From Sclerodactyla briareus (Eukaryota > Echinodermata > Holothuroidea > Dendrochirotida > Sclerodactylidae): 64,000 bases of DNA. A program made the translations under genes and the position numbers. The notes beneath the pieces are model-generated. The model was not told the origin of the DNA. It searched no databases and worked only from the letters and a program-made list of their open reading frames with translations. Positions 37,070 through 47,800 of the stretch are shown here, in pieces. The stretch is taken from contig JAODTK010001477.1 of assembly GCA_026419785.1 (NCBI GenBank), positions 186,001 through 250,000 of the forward strand, given 5' to 3'. Each line of letters opens with the position of its first letter. Positions within the stretch are counted from its first letter, which is position 1.

Positions 37070-40000
37070 TTGAGGCCAATCGGTGGTATTTCATACGCAT
37101 ATCAAAAACTCACGCTGGTACGAATTCACATTGTTGTTGGTGTCACAATTGTCACATCCTCCAGACTGTTGATTATTACGTTGATGTAGACAGTGTACAA
37201 AGACTGGACGTCTCGAACTGTCTACACATCGTATTATTAATATTTAGGCTGTCTGTTCTTGCGCATGCTTGTCTGACAGACATGCGCATGACTACAACTT
37301 TCTCCCAGGTACCTGATAATCCAGAATATACCTGGTCTCCTCAGTGGCTGACACAACTGAACAGACTTCACACATAACGAGGAGGATCACCTAACGAAAT
37401 GCGCACCACATGCTTCCAAACGTCTATCATCTCTGTCAAACTTGGCTCCGTGTCATCATAAAAAAAAATAAAAAAAATCCTGCTAGTAGTTTCTATACCC
37501 CTGGTTCGCAGTATCCGAGACAGACAAACTTCCCCTCCGAGACGTGAAGCGTCCTATCCATAGTCTCTAGCCCCAACTAATCATATTGTCAGAGTGCCAG
37601 TTGTGTCTATCTTTATGCTATCACCTGCACACAATCACCTCACCTGAACTACAATATCTGCGCTATCATTTACTGTTAACATTCTGGTTTTGGGTTGCAA
37701 TACAGACAGCCCAGCCGAATTGCCTCTTTGATCAGCACATTAAGAGTAACGGTTAGGCTATCCGTTTGTCAAATCACCGATAATTAATAAGCTGCTCCTC
37801 TATCAGCTACAAGAACATTCCAGGCTGGAATTGAGTATGGAATTGATTGGATAAATGTGGGATAGTTCCCGAAACGCAAACAATTCGCAGTGAAAACTGA
37901 GCAGATGGATTATGAGTAATTTGTGGAATCGTTAGCAAAACCAGCACGTAGATGTGAGTAAAGGTAACACTACTCGTGAGTAAACTCAGATTATTTTGAT
38001 GTGCGTATAATCCCACTATGGGTGTTGTTTTTCTTCCAGGTACGCACAGTGTGGCCCCATCCCCATCGGACTGCAACCTCCAATTTCCACAGTGCCGCAC
38101 GAAACCCACCCAGGGTTTGTTTTGTTGAATATAAGGCATACCTCCGAAAGGACGACTTGTGTGTCATACCTTGTGCACACGTCTCGTAGCGTGCGGCGAG
38201 ACGCTTGGTGGGATGCGACAAAAAATCGTGAACATCCTGACTGGTGATGATTTCTCATATCAGGCACGCATCCAAGCGACCACACGCTCTTCAAGAGAAT
38301 TTAATATATGTCATTTTACATTCCGCCTATCAGTCATCGCATTTTATACGCAAGATTCGTAGTTTTGTGTTTGTGGGACGAGGGCGTGAACTCCATGGAG
38401 ACTAACTGTCGTGTAATAAATGTTTATATAATGTTATGATAATGATGATGACTCCTTTCTAACAGCCACTGCCTCTTGTCGCCAATGTAATTAGAGAGAA
38501 AATCGGTGTTAGTTCCGGAGTTAAGCGTGTTTATAAATGTTATTGTTGGCGGAGTAAGTAACTCGTTCTAGTTAGATGGTTTGAAAAATATATATATCGA
38601 CTGTATATCTTCAAATCATGTTGCCCTAGTCTGGGGTAACGAGACCAAAGGCAAATGGGTTTACATGTTCTCCTAAATCTATCGTGATTGGGTACAGACC
38701 CAACAAATCCAAGGACAGTATCTGTATACACTTACTCAAACGGTTTCCGATCAAACGACGTAAAACATTAATGACACGGTGGGAGATGGCAGAGTGCCGT
38801 CACCGTGGCATTAGGACATTGTAGGAAATCTGGAAGAAATATTGTTTTCTCCGAGAAAAATACCCTTCCTGATTTGCCACTGAACAGGAAGCCATGGTCA
38901 GGACACATCAATCACCTGAAATAACTGAGAGATTATATTACTCAGTGCAATTATCCTATGATGTACAAGTACAACCTTATCTTCATGTCTAACACCCGTC
39001 ACCTGATAGAGTTACTCATTTTCAAAGCGATCATTCAAACGCTGTCATTCTCAGAGCATTTGGTATGGCGTCTGTATTTCCCAAGCATAATTGGTAACCT
39101 TGGGCGTTCAGCCTTTGTATAAATACTGTAAATGCCCTACTGCGCTGCACTAGTTCATTCCGTTGGCACAACATGTACAATGCGCCCTAACTTGAACATA
39201 AGCCCATCGTTATATAGCATTATAATATATGTTCTGGTTCTAATAAACGTTCAAAATATGCTCGATTGTTGCTCTTCTATTCATATGAATGCGGTATAGC
39301 TACACGTGACAGCTAGGAACCCTTCCCTCAGGCAGTGATACAGTATTTCAGGATGCGCAATTGAAATAGTATCTCTATCATCACACAGCGTCGACCATTA
39401 GATGTCTTGGTTACCAGTGGCCTAACGCTCCATTTCTGCAGTGCTTTCCGAAACGACCGACTACAGATTGCATATACCAATGCACGGCGCTATCTCCAAA
39501 CATGCATCAACTCGCATTTTAATGAAAATACTTTCTAGCTGCGCTCATAATAAACCGACAATCCCTTGTTGCTCCCTGGTAACGATTGGTGGTTTTGCAA
39601 TATTATTTGCAGTATTCGGGCGTTGTTGCTCGGGGATTTGAAATTGAATTACCAGGGAAACATCCATCATTGAAGTATATTTTGTCGGCAACTTGAATGT
39701 ATTTATTGACCAGAGGTGATGTTCCGTCGAGGAAATTGTGGGATCATAAATATTTTCCTCTCATTGATTTCAACTAAAGAATCTAGCGATAATAAATACC
39801 TCATCGAAAGAATTTGAATACTCAAAGAACGGCGGTTGTTAACAGGTTCCAGGTAAAACGAAGTCGCTAATTGACAATATTGAAAATTTGAAAGCTGTCG
39901 ACTCCTGGAAGGGTTTCATGGTGAAGTTACCGAGTTAATGAACGTTTCATTTTCTTAGAAGAAGCGTCGCACTAAGAATAAAAGGCCTTCTAGGATGAAA

Positions 40001-40339
40001 AGGGAGTTTTCTGGCCGTTAAACGTAAGAGACATCTTTGGCGACAAAGTTCAGCAGAGGCTAGACCAACGTTTCTGGTGCTGGCTCGATTTCAAGAGGCA
40101 GATTGCCTCTAATATAAGGATAATATAAAGGCTGTGTTTTCTCTTATATCCGGGGGGGGGCAGTCAAGGACAGTCAAGTCAAGGACAGCATTGGCCCACC
40201 CACTGCTAGTGTTCGATGTCAGGTAATACAATAGCGATAGTCATACTGGCTAGCGTTCTTAATCCTCTTTTCCGTCGGTATTCACTCAACGACCTTGTGG
40301 TTGGGGTGCCTCATATGGCTATTAGTTATTTGGTATGTT
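37070..40339. other. No recognised gene
   Basis: Short ORFs only. At 37807-38362 both strands are open in several frames without a recognisable motif. A small inverted pair GCGCATG / CATGCGC lies near 37261-37287. Confidence 0.4.
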
Positions 40340-41450
40340 CGCCTGATGTGATGAAGGAGAGAAACTGCAGAAGCTCAAAAGTGGTAAAGACCCCGGTCCG
40401 GACGGAGTTAACCCCTTCGTATTTGAATTTTTCGCCGACCAGTTGTCCGTTCCATAGTGTTATTATATTCAATAAACCTTGCAAGAAGGTGTTGTTTCCG
40501 GATGATTGACGGAGTGAACAAGTTTCTCAAATTTTCAAGAAACGCAAATCCGGTCTCTTCCTTGTAATTACAGGCCAGTGACTCTTACCAGTGTTGTCTT
40601 CAGGTGTTAGAATCCATCATTCATTCCGGATCATATTTTCGAATTTTCAATGAGTAATAGTCCTTATTTGGTCCCAGCAGTTCCAGGAAAAAAATCGTTC
40701 GTGTTTGACTAATCTCTTAGAATTATGGAAAATGTTACTAGTGCAGTTGACAACGGCAGTGATGTTGATAAATTTTTCCATAGACTTTTTTTTGACAAGG
40801 TTCCTCATGAGCAGCTCTTGCTTAAATTCAAAATTTTGGAATTAAAGGAAGTGGATTCGTCAGTGGCAAGGAACTTCGTCTAATTGGCAAAACGTCACTA
40901 GGGGTGTTCCCCAGTATCCGATTCTTGGCCTTTACACTTTCTGGCGTATACTGACAATCTCGAAGATTCGTGCATTCCAGAGTTAAACAGTTCGCGGATG
41001 ATACCATGTTGCATTGGAAGGTGGCTTCGAACGAGGATGTTGCAATTGTCCAGAGGGCTCTTGATATATATCCGAAATGGTCTTTCGATTGGCAAATGTT
41101 TTTCAATGCGAGAGAAAATGAGATTTACCTCACGAAAAAGATTAAGCGCGATGCGTCGTATACTTGCGATGAGCTGAGACGAATTCGAGGTGATTGATCA
41201 AGGCTTAAAATTGTTCATGGATTCGAGGGCCTTTCCCTTCCAATTCCACCCATTTCGTTGACCATTAGGTGGTCCATCTACTGACACTGCCTCGGCTTCT
41301 GTAACGGCTGTGGCTTGAACATTCCTTATCGTATCATATTTCTTCTCGCAGAGAGTTATTAATGAGCGTAATATTCTTCCTGAAGATGTTGATCTGTCTA
41401 AGAGTGTGCATGCGTTCAAGAACAGTCTTGATCTATTTTTCAAGACTTGT
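40340..41450 (+). pseudogene. Degenerate non-LTR retrotransposon ORF2 (reverse transcriptase)
   Basis: Read through several frameshifts and stops, this shows most landmarks of a Jockey/CR1-type LINE reverse transcriptase in order. KLKSGKDPGPDGV is at 40371-40409 (family KSGK.PGPDGI), NYRPVTLTSVV near 40563-40598, and FFDKVPHEQLL near 40785-40815 (motif A region). NWQNVTRGVPQ is near 40883-40915, and QFADDTMLHW near 40988-41017 carries the FADD catalytic box, intact as read. DWQMFFN follows near 41087-41110, and FFSQRVINERNILPEDV with SVHAFKNSLD near 41340-41440 marks the C-terminal tail. The motif A aspartate block is degraded (the DFSKAF part reads FFHRLF). No endonuclease domain was recognised upstream. 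The element ends just before the Harbinger terminus at 41569, so the two copies are nested or adjacent. Confidence 0.8.
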
Positions 41451-41568
41451 GGGCGATCTCTCGGGTTGTTCTTCTCTCCTGGGTTGTTGTGGCTTCAGGG
41501 TCTCTCATGATGATTTTGTCCTTCCTTACCCTTTTCACTAGACTGAATATTAAAAACTAAAACGCTCT

Positions 41569-41727
41569 GGCCCGTATGCACGAAGCTGGTTTAGCGGCGG
41601 TTTAGCTTAAACCTGGGTTAAATTCAGTTCAGGATTAAAACAATCTCGTATGCACGAAGCTGGTTTAACTAACCCTTGGTCAAATTTAGAACCCGTAGAT
41701 TAATCGGTATGCGCGAAGGTAGTTTCG
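41569..41727. repeat. Harbinger-like terminus with reiterated motif
   Basis: GGCCCGTATGCACGAAGCTG (41569-41588, followed by GTTTAG) is repeated as TCGTATGCACGAAGCTGG (from 41646) and as CGGTATGCGCGAAGGTAG (from 41705). It resembles a terminal inverted repeat followed by subterminal copies. The opposite end was not found, and the element's far side near 44.4 kb meets a SINE. Confidence 0.5.
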
Positions 41728-43155
41728 TCTAAACTGTGGTTCAAATGGGTGGAAATGACCAATTTCGTTCAACCTACCAAGGGGTAGTTTAAAATGTAGA
41801 TTAAGGAGGAAAGTGAGGCTTTCAGACTTGGTTGATTTTGTTCGACGGTTTATTCAAGAGCTGGAACATCAATATGAAAACATCAACATGTAAACGTCTA
41901 CGAAATGTTAACAACTGAACATGCAAACACGTTTCGCCACCCCTGATACATTCGCACGTCATAGTTCAAACATTTTGAATTGTCCATTCAGTAGACATCA
42001 ATAATATCTGACTGCCCAGCCGTATGGTTGGCTGTCCAATGTTCCGATACCTCGTTTATGTTGTTTCATCCAAGGTGGCAGACAACATCAGCCTGCCTAA
42101 TGGGACGGATTTCAGGTACGGGTCTAGAGGTAAATCTATGTCACTGATATATTTGGGGGGGGGGGGGAGTGGAGGCTTGAACTCAGCTAGCCCTTCAAAT
42201 TGGAAAGACATGCTTCAGGGACGATTTCGTCTATGGGCGGGGGGGGGGGGGGGTGGCTGGCCAAAGCATTGGGGCTTAGGCCCCTAGCCCTCCCCGTAGG
42301 ACCACGCCTGGAGGATTTTCCGTGCGAATTGTCAGTACACTGTCTTAGATGGTTAGGCACGTCGGAATGGATCCCCCAGAATATTGGTCAGTCACCTGCG
42401 CCTATTATGCGTACTGATAACATTATGGAATCAATAAGCAGGTCAGAAAACAATAGTAATAAAGCCATTTGGTACTATTAGCTTATTGGAAAATAATCAG
42501 CTGAACGAACCTGACATGGAAAATCATGGAATGTGCATTGAAAAGTTGACCTACATCTTGTTAGCCGTGCTATAAGCCTCCCTCCCCATAAACCATGTCG
42601 ATGAAGCTTGCCAATATAAGTTACTGTCGAGCACCAAAACTCTACTGTGATATTCTTATTGGAATATATTCCAGATTATTCATATATCTACCCTTGAATG
42701 ATTCGTCTAGTCAGATGCATTGCAAGAGCGGCGCCAGCGGGGGATGGGGACATCGGAGAGCATGGGCTCCGTCGGGGAACACCTCCCCATGTCGGGAAGC
42801 AAAGCGAACAAAACGTGGGGAGCTAAGCCACAAAAAATATAAAATTGACTAATAATCCGACAAACCAACGTTTTTTCAATTTTTGCGGGGGGTGGGGGAG
42901 TTGAGTGATAGCCGCTCCACATAACCTTCCACCCCCCTGTTGCACCGTCCGGCAGAACAACACCCCTCATCCCCCAATTAATGTTGTCGTGTGACACCCC
43001 TCCTGGACGGGGTCATCCTGGCGTTGCCTTGACACCTGCCTGATTTAGGGAATGATCTGCCTTCGTATGCCAATGTACTTGTTGCGGTCATGATAATATT
43101 CCACATAAGCCTATTGCCAGTTCATACGGTCAAGTAGAACAGCGAAATTCAGTTG
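41728..43155. other. Non-coding interior between Harbinger terminus and transposase
   Basis: No family motif in the short ORFs. G-runs are at 42155-42167 and 42239-42253. Probably Harbinger 3' flank with later insertions, by position only. Confidence 0.35.
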
Positions 43156-43921
43156 CTAAAGTGACAGGCAATTGGTTTTTCGACACGTGACCGAATCCTT
43201 GCAACGGTTGGACAGGAACATGTGGCTATCTGTGAGGTCATCTGCGGCCTCTTCAGAGTCGCCCTCAAAATCAGGATCATCCATGAGGACAGCTATGTTC
43301 TGTAACACTGCTGTTGCTATGATGAGAGCGAAAGCTGTTTGTAATGTCACCCTGAGTGACATTACAAACAGATTAAAAAATCGCCCCGCATCTTCACCAC
43401 CTGGGTGTGTCACACGAATGTGAGTACAGTCGATGAGACTGATTACATTCGGGAAGCATGTTGCATTTCATAAACACTTGATGAGTCATATTTGCTAGAT
43501 TGCGCGTACGGGGCATGTTAATGGAATCCACCTGTTTTTCTAGCTAGCGAGATGCTAACACGTTTAACAGCTCTACATATGGTGGTCTGATGAATATGTA
43601 TATGATCCCCAACAGTTATTTGAAAGGCACCTGTGCCATAAAACCTAAGAGCTGAAAGCACTTGCAAATACGGAGGTAATGCTCCATTACGCCTAGTGTT
43701 AATGTCATGTCGTTGGAAATCAGGTTCGTGATTAACATAGCATTTTCCTCCGTGAAACGAAACCGACTGTGGAACTCTCGATCGTTGTAAAATTCATATG
43801 GGTTTAGTCTGTCTCTGAAAACTCTCCCGGGTCTGTCCGGCTCTATTAGCGGCAAGGATATGTAAATTGCGTATAAAATCCAAAGCTTGCAACTTGGTTT
43901 AACAAGCAATAATAAACGCAT
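43156..43921 (-). pseudogene. PIF/Harbinger (HARBI1-like) transposase, deleted and frameshifted
   Basis: The minus-strand N-terminal block (43921-43616) reads RDRLNPYEFYNDREFHSRFR and FTEENAMLITNLI, typical of HARBI1-like transposases. After a frame change come LQVLSALRFYGTGAFQITVG and HIHQTTICRAVKRVS, the helix-turn-helix region. Then come MPRTRNL and NVISLIDCTHIRV near 43410-43450, which carries the first catalytic aspartate (family IDCTHI). The reading then jumps from HPGGEDAGRFFN directly to SLRVTLQTAFALIIATAVLQ and NIAVLMDDPDFEGD, the C-terminal block. The middle with the second Asp and the Glu of the DDE triad, roughly 100 residues in the family, is missing. A perfect 16-bp inverted repeat sits at the join (43335-43371). 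With two frameshifts and the deletion it cannot be active. Confidence 0.85.
43335..43371. repeat. Perfect 16-bp inverted repeat at transposase deletion junction
   Basis: CTGTTTGTAATGTCAC (43335-43350), 5-base loop, GTGACATTACAAACAG (43356-43371). Both arms lie in frame within the C-terminal ORF, so one arm encodes the normal VTLQTA block and the other looks like its inverted copy. Confidence 0.85.
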
Positions 43922-44300
43922 GTACGCAACTCAACAGTGAAACAGCGACTTCATCGAAAACGTATTTAAAAATGCATGATAGATCAAAACGCATGAGAGC
44001 TCCTTCACCACAGTCCCAGGAGTGTGTAGCTCGTCTCTTGACTGGACTGTGGGAACTTCGTGCCAGTTCAATTTTCATTAGTGCAGCGTTCCGCTCAATG
44101 TCCATAATCTCCATCTTTGCTCCGTGTACTCCGGAGCTGCTCCATCTTAAGATCATGTTCTCTTTTTGCGAATTTCACCAACTATTCCTCCGCGGAAATC
44201 ATGGATGACGATGGGTGCGATATCCTTTTTAGTGCTGGTGTCAACGACCTTGGTGACGATATGGACGAGAACTTATCTCCAACCCTGCACAGGTTTTGAA
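43899..44300 (-). pseudogene. Possible Myb-like Harbinger partner protein, C-terminal remnant
   Basis: PIF/Harbinger elements usually encode a second, Myb/SANT-like protein. On the minus strand, upstream of the transposase, frames around 44060-44260 read KRISHPSSSMISAEE, FAKREHDLKMEQLRS and MEIMDIERNAALMKIELARS. These charged, heptad-like stretches are like the coiled C-terminal part of such proteins (family memory). The Myb DNA-binding part itself was not seen; it may have been removed where the SINE at 44.5 kb begins. Frame changes break the ORF. An 85-codon ORF (44156-43899) covers the best-preserved part. Confidence 0.4.
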
Positions 44301-44510
44301 CATTGGATATATGTTTCCGTCCTGATCCGCTTTGTTTTGGTCAGCATGTGCTGTGTGGGACCAGTTATTTGCCTGATGATGGTGGCAAATGAATATGTGG
44401 GTAGATTTAGTGTTTTCTAATTACAAAAACTATTCTTTCCATCGAATTCTGGATCAGCAACTAATTCATCTGGAGCTGTGCAATAGGTTTTGATGATGAG
44501 GCCAAGGTAT

Positions 44511-44897
44511 GGGAGACGGATTAGCTCAGTTGTAGAGCTCCAGACTGCAAAACCATTGATTGAGTTCGGAGCCCATCGGAAGCCCGAGGACTTTTCCGCA
44601 ATGCTGTTGGACATGCATGTCCTCCTGACAATGTTCCCCTCCCCTGTGTTAAAGTGGGTCCTTGTGAGGTGACTTGTGAAGATTAGCGAGCGCCGTATGT
44701 CCCCCGGGGAACACGATGAAGCGTCGTAATGGAATGGGGCGTCGGGAGAGAATAAGCAAGAGGTGTGTGCTATAGAAAGTAAAAAAAGTGTGTGACAAGT
44801 CACTAATGATCAGGGGTAATATCTGTGAAGCGCTTTGAGATGTCCTCGACGATGAAAAACGCTATATAAGAACGAGATATTATTATTAATTATTATG
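44511..44897 (+). mobile_element. tRNA-headed SINE with LINE-like 3' tail, copy 1
   Basis: The head shows a box A-like TTAGCTCAGTTGTAGAGCTC (44521-44540) and a box B-like GAGTTCGGAGC (about 44562). The body from about 44650 matches the right window edge (63762-64000, opposite strand) through GTGAGGTGA, CGATGAAGCG, GTCGGGAGAGAA, AAGCAAGAGGTG and AATGATCAGGGGTAATAT. The 3' tail is AGCGCTTTGAGA (44829-44840), then AACGCTATATAAGAACG (44858-44874), then ATT repeats. Tails of this kind are shared between SINEs and partner LINEs in many invertebrates (recalled). The ORF over it on the minus strand is an artefact. Confidence 0.75.
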
Positions 44898-47800
44898 ACT
44901 ACTTGCAGCAGAAACCATTATAATTGGCATTTGAAGGGTTCACTTTCAAGCCCCGCCCACTTACGAATAATAATAATGATGAGATCGGGAACAAAAACAA
45001 TAGGGACCACCAACTCAATATGGGTGCGCTACACCCCAGTCTGACTCGCTCGCACTTGGCGTCTCCCACTTATGTTTTTGAGACAAGAAAAGCGTCACAC
45101 ATATGAACAGACAGACACACATACACAACCTTTTCTTCTTACGGAAAGTAGTTAAAAGTTTGAAGATGAAGTCGAAAGAGAAACATTGAATGTTGTTGAG
45201 TGCAATGGTTGGACCATTGGCTCGTAATCTGAGACCCTGACCACAATTGGGGTTCCGGAGAAGGGGAAAGGGGTGGGATTGTGGAAAGTCGAATAGTGAA
45301 AGAGAAAAAAAATCACTGTTTGTCCAGGCCCTAACTCTCCCTAACAACAACAACCCCTCCTATTTGGCTCATTCCTCCCCTAGGCAGCTGCCTAATACTC
45401 TGGGGGGAGGGAGGGGGGGGGGGAGATAGGAGCTTCCTCTCTGCAACAGTTGTAATCTATAGTGCGGTCCCGAGAAACCCCATCTTCTGGGGTAACACTG
45501 ACACGTTTTTATACAGCGCTTCTCACTGCAATGTAGTGAACGGTGTTTCACAAGCCATTCCAATGGACATGGAAAAAATGTCAAAACCACCCCAACTCAC
45601 TCATACCGGCACGACGTACCTTGAAGACCCGAGCTTACGCTGCCTCAGCAAAAGCGGCAGCCCCGGGGAACCCTTCCATCCACCATGCTCCAACGCTTTT
45701 TCACTGCCACCGTGAGTCTGGCGCACGCTGCACCAGAACCGTGCCCATTCTGGTGCAATGAGCCTCGATTGGATGAAAAAGTGCCACCAATTTCCATCTA
45801 TGTTTTTGGGAGCAAATATTCCCAAGAGATGGGGACGCTGTCCTTTTGCCCCTTACTGCGCTACTCCCGTAGACGACGTTACGCGACTCCGGTTCCACCA
45901 GAACCTATGCGAACCATTTAACAGTCGGAACAGTTAACATAGTCCATGTCCATTGTCGCATTGTTGAAAGAATCCCTGTTTATCGGACTCCGTATCTAGA
46001 CAGATTACCATAAATTCGTGCCAGCGATATAAGAGACCCTAATTTCATTATTACAGGAATTTATTTTGACCTACACGTTCAAGGGCGCAACCAATCGTGG
46101 AAAGTTGTGGGGTTCAAAAGCATGACAAGCAATTTCATGTCTGTGCAAATAATGCAAGGAGGCCTTGCTACTGTCACTCCTACTGGCCAATCAATCCACC
46201 ACTACTACTACACTACCAACGTCCGCTGCACTACATTGTTCACGTTGGTGAAAAACCAACGAAGTGAGCGGAAAGAAATGGTGTTTTCATCGCTCGCTCT
46301 TTCAGTTACCTGGGTACACCCAGGTGCACCAGGTTTTACCTGGGTGGAAATAACCCTGCCTGGAAAGGGTTTTCTCCTGTAATGAGTCTATGCATATTTA
46401 CGTTGAGAGGGGCACGATGAGCCTCGACACAGGCCGTCCGTGCAAGTCAGCAAGCAAAGAAGGAACTCTAGGCCAATGGACCCGTGATCTCCGGGCTGTT
46501 CACACGAGACACAACCTATATTGTGCAAATGAATCAGAGAAGGGCAACGCATGACTACGAAATCAATTGTATAACGTTTGGTAGTCGTTGTTATTAACGT
46601 TTTATATTTCGGTCCAGCCTATATTTGGACCGCATCCAATGCAATATCATATAATAGCTGATTGAAATTGTCCGTCCGAGAATGTTTTTCCAGCTCGTCA
46701 GTAATTCGAGTGAATGTAATATAGGAGGTATTTTGAATTCAGGACTTTTGAACAGTTTGTAATAAAGATGATATTCTATTACCCAACTTTTCCTTGTACG
46801 ACCGAAACTCCAGAAAATCCCCCCCCCACTCCTTATTCTGCCTCGCTCCCTAACTGGTAATTCAGATATCAGCCAGTGTGAGCCTACAGATCGTGACAGC
46901 GAGAGATTTGGATGAGCATCGGCTAATCCACAGCTGTCACTAGCTTCGATGGGAATCGTTCATCAGAGTAATGTGATGCTTGTCGGGGAATATGGCGTGA
47001 ATTATGACGTGATTGTTCAATATTCCTGGCAATGTTAATGTTTGCTATATGCTGCAGGATTCACGTGATTAGGTCGTTCGCGCATCTCTTCTCACTTCCA
47101 AGGGTGGGGGGAGGGGGGGGTGGGGGGGGGGGGGGTCTACATCATACTGATTACAATACAGTGTGGCTATACCACGAATGTTAATGTACAGATTTTCTAG
47201 GCGAACATGAACTTTTGTCTTCTAGAACAGAGAGCTGTAAACAAAAAGTATTGTTGAGATTACACACAACCCGCTAGGCCCAGCAAATGGTGCGGAAATA
47301 GATCCTGCATAAGCGGAATATTCTCACCATGAATAAGGAATAGCAAACAATGCCTCCTTGACAGTATCTCAAAGTAGAGGTGAAGGTTATTAGATGGACG
47401 GCAACATGGGAACTGCTCACACTTCGTCCCCTTCTCCAGTCTACCTTGATAGGCTCCTGCGAGAAGGGACCATGTAACCATCCTGTTTGTTTGTGGAATT
47501 ACTTAATCCTGGTCCGTGTGGTGATTTCGGTTCATATGAGAGCCTGTACCATAAAACAGTTTTATACAGTTGGAGCGACATTAAAGAGCGGGGATTAAAA
47601 TTCTATGTGATGTTTAATTCGTGACTAGTTTTGATGGCCATGTGCCATTGTGTCTGAGTTCGCTCATAAACAGGAATGTGCTCTAATTAGCGTTCTAACA
47701 AAAAGATTCGATCGGAGGGATATTTCATGAAGGCCAGTATTGTATTCGAATGGTGACGGGGGTGAAATGGCAAACCAGTCGGACTCTTCTTTATTGAAGT

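Noticed and set aside
44417..44803. 128-codon minus-strand ORF
   Set aside because: It is antisense to the SINE, which is identified by its second copy and by tRNA-like boxes.
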